DNA from: Tubulanus polymorphus
Lineage: Eukaryota > Nemertea > Palaeonemertea > Tubulaniformes > Tubulanidae
Direction of reading: 5' to 3'
Assembly (NCBI RefSeq): GCF_964204645.1
Contig: NC_134029.1
Span: 8,484,850-8,548,849 of the forward strand
DNA length: 64,000 nucleotides
In this document: positions 35,621-47,400 of the stretch, piece after piece
Layout of the letters: each line of letters begins with the position of its first letter
How positions within the stretch are numbered: the first letter of the stretch is position 1
Program-made: the position numbers and the translations under genes
The notes under the pieces: model-generated
What the model was told of the DNA's origin: nothing
What the model saw: the letters and a program-made list of their open reading frames with translations, nothing else
Databases searched by the model: none

Positions 35621-36828
35621 CACCGAAAAAGTTACGATAAGTCAGCACCAAAATGCAAATTTGTACCGGGGTACGTTAATCCCACTGCTATCCTTCAGCA
35701 CAGCAGCACTGGTAGTGATGCAATCTATACGGTGAAGATTAACCAAGCAGGTTGCACATACTGGCCAGTGATAAAAAAATATCACTACATGCCATTACAA
35801 TGACTGCACATAGTAGGGCTACAGTAAAAACTGTAGATTATAAAGTTGCGACCCGAATAGCAGTCCCCAGTGAAGTTTTTTTTGTCCCTAATGATCCGGT
35901 AATGTGGTGGTATCCACCGGAATTTTTTGCCAATACACGTATCGATAAATGCAACATAACACATTTCATAACAATCCCACACAGACCACATATGCCATGG
36001 GCTCAGAATTTTTAGTTGTCACTTTGTAAACACTTCACTAACAGATTTTACATCATAGTCTTACTAGGTTTGTTCTATATCTTTCATCTTGTTTAGGTGG
36101 AGGATGGAACTACTGGAATTCAATATATTTTAGTGCCACCTAAGAGGTTTTTCGAATTTTATCTAAGGATGCTAAAATCGTTTAAAAATTGTTTACCCAG
36201 ACACCCGATTGTGTCGGGTTAATAGCCGGCCAAATGCCCAGTTGCGGCTTAAGTCCAGAAATGTTCTTATATCTTAAAGCTGTTCTTTGCATTAGAACCA
36301 ATTTAGGCTTAGTCCGGTCTTTATTTTGCGTGGTCAAAAATATAAAATAAACAATCTCTGCACATCAAATTTTCAATTTGATATCCAGCCCCCAAGTATC
36401 CCCCGTAAAATATTTTGCACTTTCAGTGCAAGTACTCATTAATTCCTTTGTTGCACAACTGGCACCTCGTATTTGTCGACGGGCCATCCTATCTTCTTTA
36501 ATCCTGGATTGAAAACTCTGATGATCTCATCAATTGACCGAAAACCCCTTTAACGAATATTTACACGGTTCTCGACACATATATAGCGATGATAAAGCCG
36601 GTTATATCGCTGCGGATAAATTCGGTATTCAAGTCGAATTGATGAAGGCTCTCTTAAAACATACAGATGGCTGTCCAGGGAGGAATCCTGTCAACTCGAC
36701 GCGCAATTAGAATGCATGCGAGGTGTATAACAAAGAGCAAAAAATTCAAATATAGCTGCAAAACAGCGATAACGGGTTTTCTGCCGTGTACGTATCCGAA
36801 ATGAAAGTAACAATAGATTATCGAAATA
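35621..36828. other. gene-free stretch
   Basis: Contains a partial copy (about 36236-36320) of the GGGCCAGTTGC MITE with gcccagttgcggcttaagtcc. Otherwise it is unique. No exon recognised. Confidence 0.45.
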
Positions 36829-36990
36829 CAGTCAATGCCGCTTAATCGGGATCGGCTTAATCCAAATTTTGGTCTATTCCGGACAGTATTTGCAGTCCAT
36901 TTCTTCAGCAATATACAAGAAAATGACTTTTAATCCAGATTTCCCGTATTCTGTTGGTCCCAATTGATCTGAATTAAGCGGGTTCTACTG
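36829..36990. mobile_element. pogo/Tigger-like MITE
   Basis: 162 bp flanked by TA on both sides. The right end CAGTAGAACCCGCTTAATTC (minus strand) and left end CAGTCAATGCCGCTTAATC are inverted repeats of the CAGTNNAACC type typical of pogo/Tigger elements. No transposase. A single end of a similar element occurs in HSD17B4 intron 20 (about 57468). Confidence 0.78.
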
Positions 36991-36992
36991 TA

Positions 36993-37403
36993 TTGCATTG
37001 TCGGGATTGGCACCTGATGAGGCGACTCGCACCATTACATTATCACGTGATCCTGAAAATAACTGGAAAAGAGGTTGCCGGAGATGACATAGGCAATGGA
37101 CCCTATTGTAGTACGTCGGCCGGATATCGTTTGGCGGCACTGTGGCAGATGCCATCTTGAATCTGCGTCGAATTATATCGGCGAATTATAACTTGATAAC
37201 TGATAACTTGCGCTATATGGGAAGCAAGATTATGCGAATGTGGAATACTCTTTAACCTGCCGACTACTCCTCAAAATGCTCTTACCACTTCACCATCAGG
37301 TCTGGCCAGCTCGTGCCACAAAAAAAGACCATTTCATGTACTATATCTAAATCAGGTCGGGTTCAGACATTCGAACGGGTTTTGGCTACGTAGTCTATTT
37401 CAG
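36993..37403. other. gene-free stretch
   Basis: Unique sequence. Nothing recognised apart from a possible splice donor at about 37308 (ccatcag/gtctgg) whose exon status is unknown. Confidence 0.4.
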
Positions 37404-37511
37404 GGAATTCTTGGTTATTTTGTTGATCAAAATGTTAATAAAGCTTGTTGTCGTATTGAAAAGGAGTTACAACGTGATAACATTGCCTGGAATAGATTAA
37501 ATGAAAAATAA
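37404..37511 (+). CDS. candidate terminal coding exon, function unknown
   Basis: A splice-acceptor-like tctatttcag at 37394-37403 precedes an open frame that ends at TAA 37509-37511. The peptide includes GYFVDQNVNKACCRIEKEL and ends DNIAWNRLNEK, a plausible helical C-terminus. An AATAAA overlaps the stop region. No upstream exons could be linked with confidence and I do not recognise the family. It may be chance. Confidence 0.25.
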   Translation, partial: GILGYFVDQNVNKACCRIEKELQRDNIAWNRLNEK

Positions 37512-39869
37512 ATCACACGACAATAATTGGTCGGCACAAAACCCTAATTAACAAATATCCAAATATAGCAAAATTGCATGAATCAATATGAACCTTGATA
37601 CCTTAGAAACCTATACGCCTATTGCTGATCATATGTGTGCACAAATACCCCGAAACCCATATCTAGCTTTCGCGTAATCTAATTTCAAAACCAAAATTCC
37701 TGCTAAATCCTCTACACCAACACTATTTATGCACATTGCCACAAACCACCTTAGTAATACAGCAAAATTCGGATAAGTTGTCAGCAGATGTCATCATATC
37801 AAACCTAATCATCAATATTTCTTATTTCTGAGTCACAATTTTGCAGTTCAATTTACTATGTGTAAGTCATTTGGATTATTCAACATATAATGATTATCCC
37901 AGCTCAGACAACTTGACCAAATCATAAAGTACATATTTTCCTGATTGTCAACTCTCTTCCCAGCATACCCAATGTTAGGTAGTACGTGAATAGGGAGTCC
38001 ATAGTGGGAAAACTGAGGCTAAAGTACATGTAATCACTTCTTGATATTCAGAGCACTTTTTAACCACTTTTGAAAAGCAAAGGTGACACTTTAATCATCT
38101 TAGACCGCCGATGTGCTAATCCACAACACAAATCATCGAAGCCATATGGCATTAATATAAGCATAAGACATAATTGCTGAAAAAATAACTTGGGATTATG
38201 AAAGCCCGAAGTAAGCCCTTCCCAAGGGCCTTACTAAATGAAAAATAAACACTCTTGAGGAGACTTGCCACAATCCCTACAGTTTATGTAATTTACGAAT
38301 AGCCCCCAGACCCAGGCCATTCAGAAAATGTCAATTTGGGAGGTCCTTTTAGTGTACCGGTAGGTAAGAGTCAGTGTCATATGTCTCAAACAGAATCAAA
38401 GCGTTTGGTACTCGCAGCTCCCATGGTCAAATATGAACATGTCAACTTTACTATCACAGCAGATTTCGAAACCGCCATCCGTGTTTTAGGTTTCAGGGTT
38501 TCAGTGCCTTAACATTTTTAGTACATCGCATTGGCAAGCACTGTATCCCTTTAAACTTTGTAACACACCCTGTATTGAAATTAATATCGATTATCCATTA
38601 TATTTCATGTATTGTGATATGGATATTTTCGAAAAAAACCCATCTATCTATATATCTTTTAGAGTGCTGTTTAAGCTACGCAGAACATTGGGCAATTATT
38701 TCCAGGAAAAAAATCTGGTACTACGTCACAAATTTTTCAATACAAAGCAAATATACTGCATGACAGTGCTGCCATCATTTAAGATCGTTCGGAACTAAAA
38801 CACTTACCGGCCGAATCAATTCCCAGCAATTCCTCAGACACACCGGAAATCCTTAGATCAATTATACATATAATTAAGTAATCTTTTTCGCGGTGAAATA
38901 ATAGGATTTTCCTCAGATTACGTTTACTGTAGTAATTGCCCCAGGTGTTGTATGCTATCATCAAAGCATTGATGAAAATCATAAAATCATTCAAAATAGC
39001 TGAACTACAGAAGAATTTGAATATAATTCCACCAACCGTAGACAATTTTTTAAGGAGAATTAAAAGCCTCCGAAAGGTGTGAATTTTGACTTTCAAAAAT
39101 TCCCATTACAAAAGTCTGTATGTATGACTCCTCTCGCCTCAGGTTATCACCGGCTCCTAAGAAATTTCGATCAATTTCATTCCAATTATGTAGTTCCGAA
39201 AATGCATCAAATTCTTTTGTTCCAAGAAGAGATTTATTCATTTTCTATACATATAATTTTACATGCCAGTACATTCTATGATTATGGTTGTACAAAAAAT
39301 CAAAAACATTTACACAGATTTTAGGATGATGAATCGCAGGATTCAATTATTCGCATAAATAAATAATATACGCGAGACTAACTCGCTTAAATGCATATTT
39401 GATATCCGTAGTTAAAAATATACACCAACAAAATTTCACATTCGACACTACACACATCTCGATAGGAAAATTGGACAAATCTTCAAAAACTAATGACAGT
39501 TTTTCTACTTATTTCAGGGCCGTAATGAAAACTTATTCCGATGAAAATAACTACGTTTCAATGGGAAGGAAAACTGATCTATGAATCTAACCAATTCTGA
39601 CCGACAATTGATTTAATATTGGGGCAGATATACATATATTCAGCTACATAGAATCAGGACTCATAAATCTCTATCAATTAAATCTACATTTACCTTCTGG
39701 TTTATTGCATACATCATAATTCATTAACCCCCTTATTAGAATGTGTAGTATTAAGCATAAAGAGCTTAGTGTCCCAATAATCTACATTGTCTATTAGTGA
39801 GGCGTATTAGATAGTATTCACGGTTACAAATTCATGTCAACATGTCGAATGATACAGTATCATTCAATG
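37512..39869. other. gene-free stretch
   Basis: AT-rich, apparently single-copy sequence. The short open frames (e.g. 38575-39096) are low-complexity and unsupported. Confidence 0.5.
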
Positions 39870-40245
39870 ACTCTATCCATGACTCCATACGACTCCGTTG
39901 GCTGAACCGTGTCAATGACTCCAAATGAACACTATCGATGACTCCAACTGAACAAGTCAATAACCCCAACTGAACACAAAATTAACACTATTAGAAACTC
40001 TGCATCCTGCGTCAATGACTCCAAATAAACAGTGTCAATCAATGAATCAAAATAAACTATCAATGACTCCAAATGGACAGTGTCAGAGATTCCAAATAAA
40101 CGCTAATGACTCCAAAGGAACAATGTCGGTGACTCCAAATGAACAGTGTCGATAATTCCAAATAAACGCTTATGTCTCCAAATGAACATTGTCAGTGATT
40201 CCAAATAAACTCCTATGACTCCAAATGAACAGTGTCGATGATTCA
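39870..40245. repeat. degenerate minisatellite with TGACTC units
   Basis: About a dozen units built on aatgactccaaatgaacagtg, with length variants (23-35 bp) and alternating diverged units (gattccaaataaacgct). Unit order suggests a higher-order two-part repeat in the right half. Confidence 0.75.
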
Positions 40246-40450
40246 AATGACGTTTTTTTTTCACACAGTCACATTAACCTTAATTATCTACTCTTTTTTA
40301 TACGTAATCCAGTCAGTCAGTTAATCCGAAATAATCCTACAGGTGACACCACTAAGTTTCTGATCCTGCAAGCGTGAATGAATATTTAAGCACTGAACAT
40401 CGAACTTAAACGTTGCATGCACTGAACATTTCTGCCTACCCTCTCATTCT

Positions 40451-40486
<36 letters not shown>

Positions 40487-41105
40487 ATCCCATGTTTCAT
40501 GTTCGTTCACGTTGACGAGGCCCTGAAAAATGTCACAGAACTATATAAGGCACAAGTTGATTAACGACGACTAAAACGTGGCGCGTTTCTCCGCGATATG
40601 CTAACAGTATGTACTGTTTCTCCTGTGTTTTGATGTTAATATTTTATTGCATGTCATTTCCTATGTAACTTGTATATTATATGGAGCAATAAAATTAAAG
40701 TTCAAGTTATCCATCATGAACTTCTCCTTAGAAGAAGCAGATCTCACATTTGAAGGGAGTTGTTTTCATGTGAACGAGAAGGGCATGTATCCTAGTAAGC
40801 GCTGTAGGCATCAAACAAAAATCAGCTGACAAGGTATGGTGATAAAGACGCAATTTCATGCAATCTGAGGGCATTTCGAAATCTGTTGGAAAATATTGAA
40901 TGTTTTTTTTTTAAATTTCATTGGCAGTCTTTGGAGAGGCACTCAATCAAAACAGGGGTCTGTCTGTCCATGAGAGATTCATCATGGACAGCAATGAGAA
41001 ATTCACCTATGAGAAATTCAAGATGGCCACCAAGAAAATTTATTTGTAGGCAGTGTGGCAGGTAGTAATGAAAAATTCAAAACCACCATTGCGGCCACAT
41101 TCCAC
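40246..41105. other. gene-free stretch downstream of MBD2/3
   Basis: Contains a TA microsatellite (about 40452-40479), a TATA-like ctatataaggcac near 40539 and AATAAA-type signals in both orientations (+ at about 40686; minus at about 40641 and 41039). The minus-strand ones could end MBD2/3 transcripts if a further exon exists. Confidence 0.4.
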
Positions 41106-41345
41106 CCGTTAAGAAATCCCCCGAGTTCACCCTGGTTTTTCCATGCGATTACACAAGATTCTCAGAGCATGAATCAGAGAAATCTCTCAGTTTAAAATGT
41201 TACCATTCATTCATTTTCCATTGAATCACATACACTGATGAAGAAGCATGTGGTCAATAACATTATCTGAATTTCCCAAGTTTTCGGTAAAATTTGCCGA
41301 ATTCCCAGGAGTTTTTCAGGGTTTCCTGGTCAGTGGCCACCCTGA
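41106..41345. mobile_element. TTCCCTGA-rich MITE with an intact right end
   Basis: Right end cagtggccaccctg (about 41331-41344) is the inverted form of the family's left terminus CAGGGTGGCCACTG. The interior has aatttcccaagttttcgg and gaattcccaggag. The left end is degraded. Confidence 0.6.
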
Positions 41346-41469
41346 CATTGGACAGTAGATGATCAGCATTTTCAATACGGGATAGACACTTCCCTCGTTC
41401 AAACTCATACCCCAAGTTTAACGAGAATCGATTGAGATTAGCACAATGCTTGGATTACAGCGGGAATAC

Positions 41470-44400
41470 TTACAGATTTCCAGCCCGTAGAGCTTGTATC
41501 AGACGTCGTCGAGCGTCAATTACTTTTTGTTCTTGCCGACGAACGTCGTCGTCGTTTATCATAACCGACTGAAAACCATCGAAGAGATTACGATATATAA
41601 ACAGCAACAAACCAACAAACCCGAGAACTACCCGTGAGAGAAAGGAATCACTCCTCAGGACCTCGTGACTTGGATACCCGACAGGGTCCCTACATAGATC
41701 GGTCATTCTTGAATGGAATTTCAAAGAAAATTTCAAATTTCGAGGAAGTGTCTGCATCACTTTCATATCCTTGTATATCATAGTACTCAAAGGACAATAA
41801 AGATATATAGAATTGAATTATCCCGATTACTGTAGACTCCTTCTAAATTGGTAATGTTTATCCCGGTATACCAATGGTTTTGTGAACAGATTTTCATCTT
41901 ACACACTTCCTAATTCGGTAACCTCCCAAGTGTGTAAAAAAAAAACTAGGGGTCCAGGGACACCATGCCCACTTGGGAAGTGGTTTCAAATGCTCAACAA
42001 TCTAACAATTTCAATATTCAACGTCCCCTGGTGCCCATTTACAAAAACCAATGACCTTAAAACTCACCACAATCATAGAACATGTCAGCAGCTACGATTT
42101 TGTAATTGATTGTGATAACAAAATATGCCTCGTTACCAATTTAATATGGAAATACTAAGTCATTCTACTATTCAACGCCTCCTGGTGACCATATTCAAAA
42201 CCCAATGACCTCGAAACTCGCCACAATCATAGAACATGTCATGAACTACAACTTTGCAATTGATCATGGTAACAAAATATGCCTAGGTACCAATATAATA
42301 AGGAAATACTAAGTCATTCTACTATTCAACGCCCCCTGGTGACCATATTTAAAACCCAATGACCTCGAGACTCACCACAATCATAGAACATGTCATGAAC
42401 TACAACTTTGCAATTGATCATGGTAACAAAATATGCCTAGGTACCAATATAATAAGGAAATACTAAGTTATTCTACTATTCAACGCTCCCTGGTGACCAC
42501 TTAAACTTATGTCCTTAAAACTCACAACAATCATAGATGATGTCATGAGCTACAACTTTCCAATTGATTGTGGTTACAAAATATTCATAGGTACGAATAT
42601 AATAAAGAAATGCTAAGATATTGTATTATTCAACGCCCCCTGGTGGCCATATACGAAATCCAATTACCTTGAAACTCACCACAATCATAGAACACGTTAT
42701 GAGCTACAACTTTCTAATTGATTGTGGTAGCAAAATACGCTTAGGTATCAATATAATGTGGAAAAACTTTTTCCCACTTACGAATGAGTACTGGTTACAC
42801 CAAGATGGCCGCCAATTGCGTCATAATTGGCTGATGAAAAATACCTGTCTCAGGTATAATACATCCCTTTCCAAAGAACACCCATCACAAATTGTAATGA
42901 GAAATGGCAAACCAGTAGGAAGCTACAGACTCAGAATTCGGGCCAAAATTAACATTTTTGGGCACTAAAAAGGTCATAGGACGGCCATCTTGAGTCCGAC
43001 CGACCCAATTTTTGTTATGTTGATGGGCCCTGGGGGGATTCACATATATCCGAAAGATCAAGGTAATTGATCAAAGCCTCTTCAAAATTTCCCTCAAAAA
43101 GTTCAAAAATGTGTAAAAAGTGCTGATTTTGGCGAACAACAATGGCTGCCAGTCGGCCATCTTGATTCTGACAGGGCCAGTTTTTCGGCTGAAGATGTGT
43201 CTAGGGTAGATACCTGTGTAACCCAAATATCAAGACGTTACCTTGAAGCGTCTTCAAAACTTCCCAAAATAACTGGATTCCGTCTACGGACGGACGACGG
43301 ACGAAAAGTGAACGCAATAGCCCGCTGGGACTAAAGTCCCAAGTGGGCTAAAAATCCTGGTCTCAATTGTACCGATTAAGGCATAGTCTACTGTACAACT
43401 GTAAACTCGACAAAAATTTCCTGCCCGGTATTCTCAGAGCCATCCCTATAGGATACGTGTGTTAAAGTGCGACAAGATAGAAAGCCCTGTAAGCACAGTG
43501 GGGCTCTGGCGGCGCTGAATCAAACTAATGGTCACTCAGACACCATGCCCACTCGTTAAAATTCTTTTCAATCTCAGATGACTTCAATATACGATACCAC
43601 TCAGTGACCAAATACGGATCCATTTAGGACGGAATTGAGGAGCGAGAAGGCTCAACAGATTTAAGCAGTACACACCTGTATCATCGGTTGATCGGCGTTG
43701 ATATGAACGCCGGGATTTTTCTGTAGTTGAACTTTCGAAGCTTCCTGTCCGAGAACCGGCGTGCTGTTATTGTGCAAGCACGCCGCTATACTCTGCAGCA
43801 AATTCTCGTCGGTTAAAGCCGGGCCGATGCCTTGAAAAAATGAAATAACGAATCATCATAGCATAATGATAATAGTCCAATTGGTTATTGCAATCTGTTC
43901 ATGCATCGGGGACAGAACGAACGAGGAGCCTAAGACCTCTGTAAGACCCTAGATATGTGAAGTGCCGGTTTATCTAAAGGTACTATTTTCCAAGTGGAGC
44001 ACAATTTTGTCTAAAACAATCTAAAAGCCAATCAAAGTCTTTGAAATTCAAACTGCTAAATGCTCGTTAACTTACTTTCCAATATCAAATATTTGAATGT
44101 AAAATATCTTGAAAAATACCTCTAATATTTCTGGGCAAGTTGAATGGTTTAAACTTTTCTTCATCTTTGTCACAGGATGTCAACCCTTGCAGACGTTTCT
44201 CCCAGAATAGCTGTTAATTCAATAAAAAGATACAGTTTATAACTTTTTTCGGTTAGTTGACTAAACTCAACCATTCACAGGGTGGCCAGTTTCTGCCAAT
44301 TTACAAATTCCCCGAGTTTCCCTCGATTTAAACATGTTATAAGACTGAGTAATTCCGAGGAATTTCTTGGTTAAAAATGTTACATTTTATTCATTTTGTG

Positions 44401-47400
44401 TGAATCATTTAGTGATAAAGAAATGCGTGGTCAATGTTATATCCAAATTCCCTGAATTTTCCAGGTTTCCTTTTAAAACAAAATTTGTCAAATTCCCGAA
44501 GATTTCCCTGATTTCTTTATAGATTTTCTAAGTTTTCCACATCAGTTGCAAACCTGCCATTTAAGCTGGCAAAAATCTATTTCAATAATCTTCTAAGAGT
44601 GCCATATATTCATACAGTGCTGCAATAATTACATCCCACTCGGCAGGGATTCGCACCTGATGGCATCGAGACTCACCGCGGTACGAAACCCAGCCACACT
44701 AGCCTGAGCGCACAGCTCAGATGATTGTCATTATTAGCCGATCAGATATCCCTATTCATCCTAGCGCATGTTTTTCCATTCATTAGGTTATCTGTGAAAT
44801 TTGCCTTAGCAATTTTATGACGGGCAATCCGATTGGTGCAGCAAGTTTTCTTAAGCAAACCTCTCGTCTCGAGCTAGTGTGGGAGGGTTTCATACGGAGT
44901 ACCCTGGCGAGGCCATCAGGTTCGAGGGAGGATGAGACACACGAGGTATTACGTACTTGTTTAGGTTGGTCTTGAACACCGTGTTTCAGATCGGTTTTAG
45001 TTTTACTGTGAGATCGAGTTCGTTTTACCGTCACTGGCTGTTTGAATATCGACGCCGTCTGACGAATCGGCAAAGCCAAAGCCGCGTCGTGTCTCATCCC
45101 TGTAGCAGAATTAATAATAATACTAATAATAACAGTCATTTGTCATCAGAATTAAGAGAATTAATGAAGTCTAAGTTTTGTGGGGAAATCAATGATAGAA
45201 AATACTGAAGAAAGGGGTTTACGGTATTGTTTTTTTTTATCAGCAATGTATTGTCAACCTATTACCCCCCCCTCCCTAATCTTTGGACCAAAGATCTTTT
45301 CAGTTTCTTTTATACAAATTTCAAAATCGAAGGTGTTTGATATTCGAACACAGGTCGTTAAAACTAATTGACAATGAACTTAATTTTTGTTAATCAGGAA
45401 TTCTAAATTTATGCTATGGAAACAATGGATGGTACGGCAGATAAATAACAGGCCTAATATTGACAATAGTTACTTTTTCGAAGAGGATTCTGGTTGATTT
45501 TGCCCGATCGGAAATCGAACGACGCCAAGTCGAACGAATCGCCGAGTACTCGCGCCATCATTGGTTTCGTCCTTATTTTTCGACCATCGGGACTGAAAAG
45601 GTATAAGATTTCGCACATTTGAAATATTGTACATGAAGTGAATCAGGTGAACATTTAGGCCTGCATTATTCATGGTTCCAACAGATCCAGTAAGAAATCC
45701 AACTTTCCTGATATTTCCCTGACCCTCAATCGAAAATTCCCTGATTGAATTAAGAATACCCAGTATGGGCTATTTCTCTCCAGAGATTCCTTGTGCGACT
45801 CATCAACAAATATACACAGTTGACCGCCGGGACTGACAATATCCATACGATACAAGCGAAATATGGAATCAGCATAGCATATATTGAAGAGACTTATTCG
45901 CACCGAATGAAATATATGACATAAGTAATTCTATGAGATATGCAATGACGATATAGGCTCAAGCGTAATCAACTCTACTCACAAATTCCCTCATTTTCAA
46001 GAAAAGTCAGAATTCGCTGATTTTCTATAGGTAGATTAGAAAATAAATCTGGAATTTTCTGATCGGTATGAACCCTGTAGGCTATTCGGGTAGGCCTACT
46101 GCTAACAACTTAACAACAACTCCGAAAGACCCTAAAAAATTTGATATAATTTAGATAATGGCATCAGGCCTATTCCAGTTAACTGCTAGTTTGCAAACAT
46201 CTATAGGCCCCCCTATATAGTTGTCTTTGGTCTAGAGGGTTCATAGGATTAGGTTTAGGGTCCATTTCAGAGGTAGGGAACGAGCCTCGGTGGTTAAGTG
46301 GAAATACAAGCTACACTAGCAACACACAGGCTAGTCAGTAACCTGTCTGTGGTTTAGTTTCACGATCGGATATTTTCACAAACCACAGTCAGGAATGGGA
46401 AGGTCATTTTTGTATAAAATCTTCGTCAGCCAATTTGACTGACGAGTAATTTGCCTGGCATTTCATTGTCTCTTAAGATATCCGTCTAATTTTTGTTGTA
46501 ATCGACGCACAACAGATTCGTAGTTTGTCTGATACCTATAACACCTCACCTGACGATCTTAATCCATGTGCAAATCGGCCGTAAAGTGAGAGTAAATTTC
46601 CGTAGAGTCAACAGCTGCCATTTTGAAAATTACTGGAGGTGCTGGCACCTGTGGACTGAGGCCAGGACAACAGCACAAACTAACAAAGCGAAACGACGAA
46701 ATTGAAAAATATTAAGAAATCAACACTTATTCACATTTTTCTTTTACCAGAATTTATTATTTAAATATTAATTAAGGAAAACACGAAGATTTGAAATATA
46801 GGTTGGAGAACCATCAAAAATAAAAATTGTCGTTTCGTCTTGGAAGTTTTATATAAATCCTTGTAGGTCCCCTTGTCTTATCATGCCACATGTGCAATAC
46901 AGAGAAATGGCGGCCAATGGCGAAATTTGTGGAGAAATTAATTAATTTCTCAAAATAATGTTGATTAATCACTCGAAACATGCATAAAATTGGATTATTT
47001 CGAAAGGTACCTGTGTAAGTTTGTGAAATAAGCCATTAATTGTGGACTGAAGTGGATAGAAAGTATATTTTTGAAGTGTTACTTTTTTCAACCGTGTTTT
47101 GGCCCTTGTCATCCCTAACGTTGGTATAAGCCCATCCGATTATAAAAGCTTACCACCAACGATTAGGTAACTAACTACATACAGGCAAGCCCGGGTGCAA
47201 ATTCTCCACATTTTCTTCAGTATGATGGGCAGAGTAGCTAGGTCAATAGCAAAATGGCGTTAACAGGAATAATGCCACATTGGCATTATATCACCTGCCT
47301 AGGCTAAGGCTAAACCTTGATTCCCTCACAAATGACTAGGGGAAGGGTGAACTACAGTACAGGATTTAAGATTGGATTGGGATTCAGAAAGAAGCAATCC

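Noticed and set aside
42621-42968. 115-codon + strand frame in MBD2/3 intron 5
   Set aside because: Begins inside the 154-bp array and runs through non-coding parts of the same repeat element.
45470-45673. Minus-strand frame of 67 codons as a separate gene
   Set aside because: It is the wrong frame across MBD2/3 exon 2; the correct frame gives the MBD sequence after the acceptor at 45593.
46283-46375. Possible tRNA gene (ggtggttaagtgg...)
   Set aside because: An A-box-like start is present but the B-box candidate (ggtttagtttc) is poor and no cloverleaf is apparent; at best a SINE remnant.
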